Source: Alteripontixanthobacter maritimus (lineage in GTDB: Bacteria; Pseudomonadota; Alphaproteobacteria; Sphingomonadales; Sphingomonadaceae). Taken from it: DNA of 64,000 nt. Below, one piece after another: positions 9,816 to 18,156 of the stretch. The position numbers were made by a program, and so were the translations under genes. Below the pieces are notes generated by a model. That model searched no databases and was not told where the DNA came from. It was given only the letters and a program-made list of their open reading frames with translations. How positions within the stretch are numbered: position 1 is the stretch's first letter; each line of letters starts with the position of its first letter. Where the stretch lies: the NCBI RefSeq assembly GCF_003340475.1, contig NZ_QBKA01000002.1:1621501-1685500 (forward strand), given 5' to 3'.

Positions 9816-10987
9816 CAACAGGCGGGCAGCAGAGTGGGCGGAGCGGCGCCGACATGTCGCTCGATGCAGATAGCGATCCCGTGCCCGGCAGCGCGGACGA
9901 CGGCCCTGTAACGACGGCCAGCCCGACCGCTATTGTGGATCCTCGTCTCCGGCGCGAAGCCCGCACCGCGCTGGTTTGGGTCACGGTGATCGGGTTGGTG
10001 GCGCTCGCGGTCTATATCTCGCAATCGCTACTGGTTATTTTCGGAGCCATGGTGCTGGCCGCGATTATCGACGGCGGTGCCCGATTGCTTGGCCGCGTTT
10101 TACCGATCGGCCGCACATTTCGCGTGGTGCTGGTCCTGCTGGCGGCAGCGGCCTTTACGGTGTGGCTGGCCCTTTTTGCCGGTACGCAAATTCTCGCGCA
10201 AGCGGCCGAACTGCCCGATGTCATCGAACGCCAGGCGATCCAGCTGATCGAACTGGCCCGTGCCAACGGCCTGAATGTCGAGCAGGCTGATCTTCGATCC
10301 TATGGCAGCCAGCTGATGAGCGGGGTGGGTTCGGTCACGCGCGCCCTGACCGGTCTCGCGGGTGGTTTGGTAACGCTCTTCCTTGTCGTCGTGATCGGAA
10401 TGTACATCGCGCTGGAACCGCGCCTGTACGAACGCGGCGTGGAATGGCTGACGCCGCGCGCAAGTCGTCCCGATCTGATCGTTACGCTGGACAAGATGGC
10501 TTACACCATGCGCCGCCTGATGGCCGGGCGATTGCTCGGCATGGTGGTTGAGGGCGTATTGACCTGGGCGCTGCTGTCCATGCTGGGTGTGCCGCTGCCC
10601 GTATTGCTCGGTATCCTGACAGGTCTGCTCGCATTTATTCCCAATGTGGGTGCGTTCATATCCGGCGTGCTGATGGTTCTGGTCGGATTTTCCGAAGGAC
10701 CGGAGGAGGCGTTGTACGCGTTCGGCGTGTATTTCTTCGTCCAGACGTTTGATGGTTATGTGCTGATACCATTGATCGCCAAGAAGACGGTCGATTTGGC
10801 ACCGGCAATGGTGCTGGGGGCGCAGCTAATCATGGGCATCCTGTTCGGAATACTCGGCCTGTTTCTCGCCGATCCGCTGCTCGCCATGATCAAGGTATTT
10901 CTGGAACGCCGGTCCGAATTGAGCGATGCAGCGCCCGGTGCTGCACCTGGTCCGGCGCAGTTGGCAGGAACACCCCATGGCCCGTAA
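9812..10987 (+). CDS. AI-2E family transporter (PerM-like)
   Basis: A 391-residue polytopic membrane protein. After about 50 hydrophilic residues there are paired helices (residues 55-95), a long amphipathic middle part, and a C-terminal block of helices containing GILTGLLAFIPNVGAFISG, a hallmark of the AI-2E/UPF0118 family. Members have been proposed to export autoinducer-2 or act as ion antiporters; the substrate here is unknown. The ATG overlaps the lepB stop by 4 bases, so the two are translationally coupled. Confidence 0.88.
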   Translation: MTTGGQQSGRSGADMSLDADSDPVPGSADDGPVTTASPTAIVDPRLRREARTALVWVTVIGLVALAVYISQSLLVIFGAMVLAAIIDGGARLLGRVLPIGRTFRVVLVLLAAAAFTVWLALFAGTQILAQAAELPDVIERQAIQLIELARANGLNVEQADLRSYGSQLMSGVGSVTRALTGLAGGLVTLFLVVVIGMYIALEPRLYERGVEWLTPRASRPDLIVTLDKMAYTMRRLMAGRLLGMVVEGVLTWALLSMLGVPLPVLLGILTGLLAFIPNVGAFISGVLMVLVGFSEGPEEALYAFGVYFFVQTFDGYVLIPLIAKKTVDLAPAMVLGAQLIMGILFGILGLFLADPLLAMIKVFLERRSELSDAAPGAAPGPAQLAGTPHGP

Positions 10988-12116
10988 GTTCCTGTATGTC
11001 GTCGCCTTCCTGATCGTGCTCGTCATCGCGGGACTGTTCGTGCTGCGCACATGGTCGTCGGAGCTGACGGAGATTGCCCTAACCCCGACGGTCGAGTTCA
11101 CGCCGCAGGATGCGCTCGCCAACGACGCCTATCGCGATCCGGCCATGTGGTATGCGCGTCCGGGCATGGGCGCGAAAAGCGCGGCGCGCTGGCAGCCGGC
11201 CTATGCCGGCGGCGAACCGGCCGAACGCTCCGTCCGCGAAGATGCGCCGCCATTCGCGGTTTTCTTCGTCCATCCCACAAGCTACGTGAACCGCGCCGCC
11301 TGGAACGCGCCAGAGGGCGATGCCGAGGCGGAGCGGATTGCTAAAATCCAGATCCGCGGACTGGCCAGCGCCTTCAACCCGGCAAGCGAAATCTGGGCAC
11401 CCAAATACAGGCAGGCCACGGTGGGCGCATTCCTCGCCGAATCGCCGGAAGCAACGGCGGCGCTCGACGCTGCGTTTCAGGATGTGCAGGCCGCCTTCGA
11501 GACTTTTCTTGCCGCCGTGGATGAAGATACGCCGATCGTGCTGGTCGGTCACAGCCAGGGAAGCGCGCATCTGGTTCGGCTGTTGGCGCAAGACCTTGCT
11601 GATACGCCGGTGATGGATCGGATCGCGGCGGTCTATGCGGTCGGCTGGCCGATTTCCGTGAGCGGCGACCTGCCAGCGCTCGGCCTTCCCGCCTGTGCCA
11701 CACCTGCACAAAGCGGCTGCCTGCTCAGCTGGTCGAGCTATGCCGAACCGGCGGACCCGCAATACATGCTGGACAAATACGCAGTGTCGGCGGGACTGGA
11801 CGGACAGCCGCGCGGCAATGGCCCGATCCTGTGTACCAACCCGCTGACTGGCACGATCAACGCCGCAGCTCCGGCTTCGGAAAACAAGGGCACGCTGGTA
11901 CCGGAAGCGGATTTCTCCACCGGTGAACTGGTGCGCGGCGCCGTTCCTGCCCGCTGCGACGAGCGCGGCGTCCTGCTGATCGGCGATCCACCGGAACTGG
12001 GCCCGGCCGTGCTGCCCGGCAATAATTACCACGTTTATGACATCCCGCTATTCTGGGCGAATTTGCAGGCAGATGTGGTCCGCAGGGTCGAAAGCTGGGG
12101 CGCGGCACCCCGATGA
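10977..12116 (+). CDS. DUF3089 alpha/beta hydrolase-like protein
   Basis: A 379-residue protein with an N-terminal membrane anchor or uncleaved signal (residues 4-23), then a periplasmic domain. VLVGHSQGSAHLVRLL is a nucleophile elbow of the alpha/beta-hydrolase fold, and FFVHPTSYVNRAAWN is typical of DUF3089. The substrate is unknown; a lipase or esterase role is possible. The start overlaps the end of the transporter gene by 11 bases and the stop overlaps ruvX, so it is part of a tightly packed unit. Confidence 0.82.
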   Translation: MARKFLYVVAFLIVLVIAGLFVLRTWSSELTEIALTPTVEFTPQDALANDAYRDPAMWYARPGMGAKSAARWQPAYAGGEPAERSVREDAPPFAVFFVHPTSYVNRAAWNAPEGDAEAERIAKIQIRGLASAFNPASEIWAPKYRQATVGAFLAESPEATAALDAAFQDVQAAFETFLAAVDEDTPIVLVGHSQGSAHLVRLLAQDLADTPVMDRIAAVYAVGWPISVSGDLPALGLPACATPAQSGCLLSWSSYAEPADPQYMLDKYAVSAGLDGQPRGNGPILCTNPLTGTINAAAPASENKGTLVPEADFSTGELVRGAVPARCDERGVLLIGDPPELGPAVLPGNNYHVYDIPLFWANLQADVVRRVESWGAAPR

Positions 12117-12604
12117 GCGACTCGCCAACGGCGTTGGTGACCGACGAGGCCCCTGCCTTCGCCGCCGCGTTGCCCGATGGCGGGGTATTGCTCGGGCTTG
12201 ATCTTGGCACCAAGACCATCGGCACCGCCCTGTGCGACGCCGGCTGGCAATTCGCGACCGCAGGCAAAACGCTGCCACGCGGCAAGTTCGGGCGCGACCG
12301 AGAGGCGCTGGCTACTCTCACCACAGCGCGAGGGGTAGCCGGCATCGTGATCGGCCTGCCAAGAAACATGGACGGTAGCGAAGGCCCGCGTGCGCAGTCG
12401 AGCCGCGCCTATGCCAGGAACCTTGCCTCCGCATTGGGCCTGCCGGTGCTGCTCTGGGATGAACGCTGGTCCACCCAAAGTGCCGAACGCGATCTGATCG
12501 GACAGGATTTCAGCCGCCGCAAACGGGCCGAGAAGATCGACAGCCACGCCGCCGCGATTATCCTGCAGGCGGCAATGGACAGGCTCTCGGGAAGCGTCTT
12601 TTAA
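12113..12604 (+). CDS. ruvX: Holliday junction resolvase-like / pre-16S rRNA nuclease RuvX (YqgF)
   Basis: A 163-residue RNase H-fold protein. The motifs GLDLGTKTIGTAL, IVIGLPRNMDGSEG, LLWDERWSTQSAE and KIDSHAAAIILQ appear in the YqgF order, carrying the acidic catalytic residues. In E. coli YqgF is needed for 16S rRNA 5' maturation. The N-terminus is about 25 residues longer than in E. coli. The start overlaps the DUF3089 stop as ATGA. Its stop TAA overlaps the stop of the convergent gene in the self-complementary TTAA at 12601-12604. Confidence 0.94.
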   Translation: MSDSPTALVTDEAPAFAAALPDGGVLLGLDLGTKTIGTALCDAGWQFATAGKTLPRGKFGRDREALATLTTARGVAGIVIGLPRNMDGSEGPRAQSSRAYARNLASALGLPVLLWDERWSTQSAERDLIGQDFSRRKRAEKIDSHAAAIILQAAMDRLSGSVF

Positions 12605-13500
12605 GCCGCCAATACCTGTCTTCGCCGACTCGCTTCTGCTGCCAGCAAACGGTTCCCCGAACGCTCGGCCCGCCGCCAGATCGTGTCTTCGCTTGTGCGA
12701 TCTTGCGTTACCATCGCCTGCGCCTCGACAGCCGCCAGCCTCAACCGGTCGCTGGGATGGCATTTGCCGAAATGTTCGGCCAGATCGCGCGCGCCGTCGT
12801 GGCCCATTCCCACGGCGCAGCGCAGGAACGTCTCGGTCGATCCATTGCTGAGCACCGCGCTGATATGGCCGGTATCGAGGTCGAAACCATATTGGTCGAA
12901 CCATCGCTGGTCTCTGCGCGACGTCATCACATTCAGCGAGATGGACAGGCTCTCGGGCGGCAACTGACTGTGGACGTCCAGATGCGCGCGGTAATGCATC
13001 AGTTTACCCGGGGTCAGGTTGCTTCGCTCGATAAAACGCAAGCCCGCATCCTCCCCCACAACGCCTGCCACGCTCTCATAATCATATTCGTAATAGTCGC
13101 TGCCATAGCCGGGCCCGAAATAGCCCACAGTCAGAAAATCGAAATTGTGATCGTGCGGCATTCCGTAGACAAAGCTCGATGCGCTGCTGGCCTTAAAGGC
13201 ACGGTCTGTAACGGCGGGCCAGATGTTGGCGCGCAGGAACAGACCGTCGCCCGGCACAGCGAGGATGATCGCCTGTGCGCCATAGGCACTTCGATCGCCC
13301 CCATCTCGGTGGCGGCCGGATAGCTCTTCGACCAACATGTCACCCAAGAAATCGCGGTTGTTGCCCAGTCGCCGCAACCATGATGCCGCGCCGAGCAAGC
13401 TATCTTCGTCTGCCGGGTGGAAACCCGCGCTTGCGATCGCATTGCTGCACTCGGCAAGGCTGCAAACATCGGTGGAGTGGTCTTTGATCAGGCGGGGCAT
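12601..13500 (-). CDS. Uncharacterised cupin-like / HEAT-like protein (possible metal site)
   Basis: A 299-residue protein of no family I can name. The central part reads MPHDHNFDFLTVGYFGPGYG then DYYEYD, and later YRAHLDVHSQLPPESLSISL; the H-D-H, Glu and later H-x3-H spacing resembles a metal-binding double-stranded beta-helix (cupin) domain. The C-terminal third is helical with repeats resembling HEAT units. The ATG at 13498-13500 (MPRLIKDHST) is chosen. It overlaps the upstream gene by 13 bases and is last in a three-gene unit. A dioxygenase or isomerase role is possible but inferred only from motif pattern. Confidence 0.75.
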   Translation of the reverse strand: MPRLIKDHSTDVCSLAECSNAIASAGFHPADEDSLLGAASWLRRLGNNRDFLGDMLVEELSGRHRDGGDRSAYGAQAIILAVPGDGLFLRANIWPAVTDRAFKASSASSFVYGMPHDHNFDFLTVGYFGPGYGSDYYEYDYESVAGVVGEDAGLRFIERSNLTPGKLMHYRAHLDVHSQLPPESLSISLNVMTSRRDQRWFDQYGFDLDTGHISAVLSNGSTETFLRCAVGMGHDGARDLAEHFGKCHPSDRLRLAAVEAQAMVTQDRTSEDTIWRRAERSGNRLLAAEASRRRQVLAA

Positions 13501-14483
13501 GGTTCGGGTTCTCTCACTTCGGCCCGGCTGGGAAGTTCCGCCAATTGCGGATGCACTTCGAGCAACTGGGCACGCATGGCACCGGCATGAGCGGTGAGCG
13601 TGTCCGACGGATCGGCGACGAGGCGCTGCAATTCGGCAAACCCGGTCGCCGTGTCGAGCGCGAGGCATTCGCGTAGCGCCTGCCACCGCGCATGGTCATG
13701 TCCGCTTCGAATGTGCTGCACGAAATACGGGGCGGCGTCGCTGCGGCCCATCGCGCGCAGCACAGCCATGGCCATCTCGCGCCCGCTTTCGCTTGCATCG
13801 CCGCTGGCCTGATGGACCTTCGCCCCGTCTGCCAACCGGTATTCGCACGTGGGGAGCGGGTTCGCATATTTTCGTACCAGCCGCAGCGAAACGAGCGGTT
13901 GCGAAATCTGGTCGATGATACGGCTGTGGTCCCGCCCCTCGATTGCCAGAATGGCACCGGGTGCCAGTTCGCATGGGCTTTCGCGCATCGCGCCTCCAAC
14001 CGTCCCGCGCTCCACCATACGGCCGCTCGCTTGCCCGCGAAGCACGATCTCGTGCCGCATCACGTCAATAAAACCGGCAGTGGTGCAGGCTGCCTGTTTA
14101 CTTCCGCCCTTCGCTGCGGCGTCGCGCAACACCACGGACAGTTCCGCCCGCTCGCCAGCCAGCAACTGGATTACCGATACCGGACCGGATCGCTGGTGAC
14201 GAAATGGCAGATGCGCCCAGGGGTATCGGCGCAACGCAGGCAATGTTTCGTCGAGCAAACCCGAATATAACGCGCATGCCCTCGCCAGCTGACCCATCGT
14301 CGCAGCCAGTTCTTCGCACTCGGCGAGATCGCTTCCCCCATCGAAAACTGCGAACTCCTGCCGCAGGCGCGCAACCGCAGGTGTGGACAACCAGCGCCGT
14401 TTGGCGTTTGCCATCGCCCGTTCGGCATTGCGCTGCGAGGCGTCGTCACCCCGCAGCGCAGCCAGCTCAGCGTCGATACGCAT
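13488..14483 (-). CDS. Uncharacterised protein, probable degenerate paralogue of its downstream neighbour
   Basis: A 331-residue protein of unknown function. The middle part has the beta-rich pattern LAPGAILAIEGRDHSR and QPLVSLRLVRKY, like a cupin core but without an obvious His triad. The C-terminus (about residues 235-325) is helical and HEAT-like, with AMGRSDAAPYFVQHIRSG resembling the C-terminal part of the downstream gene. The two may be paralogues, one retaining a metal site and one not. It starts with ATG 17 bases after the micro-gene stop and overlaps the next gene by 13 bases. Confidence 0.75.
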   Translation of the reverse strand: MRIDAELAALRGDDASQRNAERAMANAKRRWLSTPAVARLRQEFAVFDGGSDLAECEELAATMGQLARACALYSGLLDETLPALRRYPWAHLPFRHQRSGPVSVIQLLAGERAELSVVLRDAAAKGGSKQAACTTAGFIDVMRHEIVLRGQASGRMVERGTVGGAMRESPCELAPGAILAIEGRDHSRIIDQISQPLVSLRLVRKYANPLPTCEYRLADGAKVHQASGDASESGREMAMAVLRAMGRSDAAPYFVQHIRSGHDHARWQALRECLALDTATGFAELQRLVADPSDTLTAHAGAMRAQLLEVHPQLAELPSRAEVREPEPCPA

Positions 14484-14500
14484 CGCTTGTCCGCCTCAGC

Positions 14501-14662
14501 CTATAGCAACGCTTCGGGCGGAAACATTTCGTAAAGATAGACCATGAGATAGATAACCCGGTCATCGGAGTATGCGAAGGTCAGATCGGACACGCTTCCG
14601 AACAGCCCGGTGGCTGTGTCCAGGTCGGGCAGATCGGGCAGGTCGAGCTTTGGTAGGTCCAT
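14501..14662 (-). CDS. 53-residue micro-protein heading the cupin-like unit
   Basis: An ORF of 53 codons starting MDLPKLDLPDLPDLD, with a Leu/Asp/Pro-rich N-terminus and a hydrophobic C-terminal part (VIYLMVYLYEMFPPEALL). A purine-rich AAAGGGAT lies about 6 bases upstream of the ATG at 14660-14662, a good ribosome binding site. It sits 17 bases before the next gene on the same strand, with a divergent thioesterase upstream, so it is placed as the first gene of the unit. It is too short for most gene finders. No function is known to me. Confidence 0.62.
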   Translation of the reverse strand: MDLPKLDLPDLPDLDTATGLFGSVSDLTFAYSDDRVIYLMVYLYEMFPPEALL

Positions 14663-14793
14663 GGATTACGATCCCTTTATGGATTGAACCCGGGCGCAAT
14701 TGCCACGGGCCGGACCCGAACTGCCTTGCCGATGGCCACGAGCCGCCATTAAAAGATTGAAATTGCCCGGCGCCCCAAGCAGGGCTGCGTAAG

Positions 14794-15252
14794 ATGAGTA
14801 AACCGCAAACCGCTTTCGACCCGGTACAGGCCGCACCATTCCTGCTGGGCAGCGGCCATTGCGGCTGGCTCGGTTTGGAATTTCGTGACCATGGCGCAGA
14901 TTGGGTGGAACTGGAGCTGCCTTGGCGGAAGGATTTGCTGGCTGAAACTGGCGGCGAAGTGCTTGCATCCGGCCCGATCATCAGTCTGATGGATATGGCA
15001 TCAGGGCTCGCCATCTGGACGAAACTCGGCCGGTTCGAGGCGATTGCCACGCTCGATCTGCGCGTCGATTACCAGCGTCCAGCGCGGGACGGTGCTGCAG
15101 TAACGGGCCGCGTCGAATGCTATCGCAACACGCGGTCTGCTGCTTTCGTCCGTGGCATCGCGCATGATGGCGATCCGGCGGACCCGGTTGCCCATGTGGC
15201 CGGCGTCTTCATGGCGCTGCAGGGCGCGGACGACCGAAAGGGCAAGCTATGA
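14794..15252 (+). CDS. PaaI-family hotdog thioesterase (first of pair)
   Basis: A 152-residue hotdog-fold protein. GEVLASGPIISLMDMASGLA matches the helix of PaaI-type acyl-CoA thioesterases, followed by strands LDLRVDYQRPARDG and AFVRGIAHD. It would hydrolyse an acyl- or aryl-CoA in the cytoplasm. The start ATG at 14794 diverges from the micro-protein gene. The stop overlaps the next thioesterase as ATGA, so the two are probably co-translated and could form a heteromer. Confidence 0.87.
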   Translation: MSKPQTAFDPVQAAPFLLGSGHCGWLGLEFRDHGADWVELELPWRKDLLAETGGEVLASGPIISLMDMASGLAIWTKLGRFEAIATLDLRVDYQRPARDGAAVTGRVECYRNTRSAAFVRGIAHDGDPADPVAHVAGVFMALQGADDRKGKL

Positions 15253-15683
15253 GCGATACCGCGCAGTTCCTCGCCCGCTCCGCCTACGCAACCGCGCTTG
15301 GCATCGAACATGCGCGTGACCTGCAAGGGCCGGGTGGAAGCGAGGAAGGTCAGCCTATCATGCGATTGGATGGGGGCGACCCGATCAGTGGGCGGCCCGG
15401 GTTTTATCACGGCGGCGCAATCAGCGGCCTGCTGGAAACGACCGGCTATGCGGGACTTCGCCATGCCTTAATCCAGCGTGGGGACGAGCTTCCGGCGCTA
15501 AAACCGATCAACATCACCGTGCAGTTCCTCGCGCCTGCCAAAGCCGGATTATTACTGGCGCAGGCCCGTATCAGCAAGCTTGGCCGGCGCAGCGCCCATG
15601 TCGAAATTGCGTGCTGGCAGGACGACCGGGATAAGCCCAGAGCGACCGCGCTGATGAATGTGCTAATGGTGCCGCAGGACTAA
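15249..15683 (+). CDS. PaaI-family hotdog thioesterase (second of pair)
   Basis: A 144-residue hotdog protein. PGFYHGGAISGLLETTGYAG has the HGG motif of PaaI/DUF4442-type thioesterases, and LKPINITVQFLAPAKAG the following strand. It overlaps the upstream paralogue by 4 bases. Paired hotdog genes are common in sphingomonads; whether the pair makes a mixed oligomer is not known. It converges with the penicillin-binding protein gene after 34 bases. Confidence 0.88.
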   Translation: MSDTAQFLARSAYATALGIEHARDLQGPGGSEEGQPIMRLDGGDPISGRPGFYHGGAISGLLETTGYAGLRHALIQRGDELPALKPINITVQFLAPAKAGLLLAQARISKLGRRSAHVEIACWQDDRDKPRATALMNVLMVPQD

Positions 15684-15717
15684 ACATTCCAGCCGCCGTT
15701 ACACACGGCGTTAAACG

Positions 15718-17994
15718 CTACCGACGGTCACGTGGGTCGGCGGGTTCCCTTCGATCGGGCGGCGGTCGCGGTGTTGGCGGCTGGCCGGGGGCTGGCGATA
15801 CACGGAAGCCGTCCTGATCCACGCGCAATTCAATCGGCAGACCGTCAATTTCGGTCGAGACTGTGACCGCGTCATCCTCCACCCGCATGCGCGCATCACC
15901 ATTGCCGAGCGGGATGTCGCCGTCCGGAATATCATCGAGGTCGGGTACGTCCATCGGCTCTACCGGACCGCCCGGATCGCTTGGCCGAGGTGCAGGCGCC
16001 GGCGCCTTGGGTGCGCCCAGTCCCTGCGCCTGCCGCATGAAATCGCGCCATATCCGTGCCGGCGTCGTACCCCCGCTGATCGCGCCGAGCGAACTGTTAT
16101 CATCATTGCCGATCCAAACCCCCACCACCAGCTCGCCCGCGTAACCGACGAACAGCGCGTCGCGATTATCCTGCGTCGTACCGGTCTTGCCGTAGTTCGG
16201 CCCCGGCAGCATCGCTGCCCTTCCAGTGCCGCGATTGATCGCGCTGCGCAGCATCCGCTCCATGCTGGCTTGATCGCTGCCCGATATGCTGTCCTTCCCA
16301 TCGGTCAACCAGTCGAGCCAGCCCGGTTCTTCGGCCGGGAAGGCGGTCGGTTCTACCGGGAAGCGGTTGGCGGCCACCCCGGCATAAGCGGCCGTCAGTT
16401 CCAGCAGGGTCATATTGCTGGTGCCGAGCGCCAAGCTGGGATCACCTTTCGCCAGGGGGGCGGTTACTCCCAGATCGCGGGCGGTTTCGATCACAGCCTC
16501 GTCGCCAACTTCGCGAAGCAGGCGCACGGCTGCAACATTGCTCGATTGCGCGAGCCCGTCCTCCAGAGTGATCGTAGGGGAATAGCGTCCGCGCGCATTT
16601 TTCGGTCGGTAGCTACCTTTGACGATTTCACTATTGTCGATCGTATCTTCGGGTTCCCACCCTTCGCGCAGCGCCGCGAGATAGACGAACAGCTTGAACG
16701 TGCTACCCGGCTGTCGCTTGGCCTGGGTCACGCGGTTGAAGGCGGAAGCCTTGTAATCCTTACCGCCGACCATGGCGACGATTTCGCCATTGGTCCGCAT
16801 AGCCACCAGCGCTACCTGTGCCTCACCCAGCTTTGCCCGTCCGACCGCCTTGCGGGCGAAGGACTGCAGCCGGGCGTCCAGAGTGGTGGACATGGTCTGG
16901 CGCGCGTAGCCGCCGCCCGCCAGCTTGCGCGCCTGCGGCAACGCCCAGTCTGCGAAATATGTCCCGGTCGGCAAATTGCTTTCGGTACGGACGTCGAGCC
17001 TGGGGGCTGCCATCGCATCCGCCTCGCCCTGCGTGATATACCCCGCCGCCACCATCGACCCGATGACGAGCCGCATCCGCTTTTCCGCACGTGCATAATG
17101 TTTGACGGGGTTCAGCCGCGAAGGGGCCTGAACCAATCCGGCCAGCATGGCAGCTTGCGCCGGCTTCAGCTTTTCCGGCTGGCGGTAGAAGTAATGCAGG
17201 CTCGCCGCGCGAAGGCCGTACACATTATCTCCGAAATAGGCGTTGGAGAGATAGCGTTCGAGAATCTCGTCCTTGGTCAGCCATGTTTCCAGCCAGAATG
17301 CGATCAGCATTTCGCGTGCCTTGCGGGTCATGCTGCGCTCCGGAGTCAGGAACGTGAATTTCGCCAGCTGCTGGGTAATCGTGCTGCCGCCTTCCACCCG
17401 CCCGCCGCTGACATTCGCCCAGACCGCCCGGCCCAGCCCGCGCGGATCGATACCCCAATGCGAATAGAACCGCCTGTCCTCAATCGCAAGGAATGGCTCG
17501 ATCACGTGGTCGGGCAGAGCGGCTGCCTGCACCGGCTGGTCCACTACCGATCCCTTACGCGCAATCGGCGTGCCATCGGCTGCCAGAAGGGTGATCTGCG
17601 GCGGAACCAGTGGCTCCAGCGATTTCGACAGCGGTGCCGTAAAGGCCAGCCATGCTACCAACGCGAGAAACAGTACGAACCCTGCCACCAGTCCCTTGCG
17701 CAGCCACCACCACCGGCTGCGCTTGCCGAGAACAGGCACGAACCGCCGCCAGCCCGTGCGGTACGAGGCGGGCGCGTATGGATCCTGTTGATATTCGTAC
17801 GCGGGATCGTAGGAATAGTCAGAACGCCATGCTTCATCCGGCTGGGCCGGCCGGTCGTAACCAGCAGCGGCACGGTCCGCCATTCCGTCTGCGGTATCCC
17901 CGAAGTAGCCGCTACTGTCCCAGGCGGATGGCCCGGTATCGCTGTCTCGCAACCGGGAGCGCCACCAGCGCGTTATCGGAGAATTGCCCTTCAT
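15718..17994 (-). CDS. Penicillin-binding protein 1A-type transglycosylase/transpeptidase
   Basis: A 758-residue class A PBP. An unusual cytosolic N-terminus of about 100 residues, rich in Asp, Tyr and Trp, precedes one membrane helix (about 101-119). The GT51 glycosyltransferase motif EDRRFYSHWG starts at residue 172 and GGSTITQQLAK at 203. The transpeptidase domain has the nucleophile in QPGSTFK (Ser431), SSN at 484-486 and KTGTTQ at 603. The C-terminal 100 residues are Pro- and Asp-rich and low in complexity. It polymerises and cross-links peptidoglycan in the periplasm. The ATG at 17992-17994 is divergent from the cyclic-di-GMP gene. Confidence 0.95.
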   Translation of the reverse strand: MKGNSPITRWWRSRLRDSDTGPSAWDSSGYFGDTADGMADRAAAGYDRPAQPDEAWRSDYSYDPAYEYQQDPYAPASYRTGWRRFVPVLGKRSRWWWLRKGLVAGFVLFLALVAWLAFTAPLSKSLEPLVPPQITLLAADGTPIARKGSVVDQPVQAAALPDHVIEPFLAIEDRRFYSHWGIDPRGLGRAVWANVSGGRVEGGSTITQQLAKFTFLTPERSMTRKAREMLIAFWLETWLTKDEILERYLSNAYFGDNVYGLRAASLHYFYRQPEKLKPAQAAMLAGLVQAPSRLNPVKHYARAEKRMRLVIGSMVAAGYITQGEADAMAAPRLDVRTESNLPTGTYFADWALPQARKLAGGGYARQTMSTTLDARLQSFARKAVGRAKLGEAQVALVAMRTNGEIVAMVGGKDYKASAFNRVTQAKRQPGSTFKLFVYLAALREGWEPEDTIDNSEIVKGSYRPKNARGRYSPTITLEDGLAQSSNVAAVRLLREVGDEAVIETARDLGVTAPLAKGDPSLALGTSNMTLLELTAAYAGVAANRFPVEPTAFPAEEPGWLDWLTDGKDSISGSDQASMERMLRSAINRGTGRAAMLPGPNYGKTGTTQDNRDALFVGYAGELVVGVWIGNDDNSSLGAISGGTTPARIWRDFMRQAQGLGAPKAPAPAPRPSDPGGPVEPMDVPDLDDIPDGDIPLGNGDARMRVEDDAVTVSTEIDGLPIELRVDQDGFRVSPAPGQPPTPRPPPDRREPADPRDRR

Positions 17995-18156
17995 CGGCCT
18001 GCTGTATTATCCAAGCCATACACCGATGGCGAGAAAAAAAAGGTAGTCTTGGTAAGACCGCCACCATCACAGTCCCCTTATATCCTCAACCAGACTTTAA
18101 CCTGATGATTCTATAGCTGCCCAGGTAGACAAAGGATTACCATCGGGGTCGTTGGG

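Noticed and set aside
16270-18105. 611-codon open frame on the plus strand
   Set aside because: Shadow of the penicillin-binding protein gene; the translation is low in complexity, His/Arg/Gln-rich and shows no domain, while the opposite strand has all PBP motifs.
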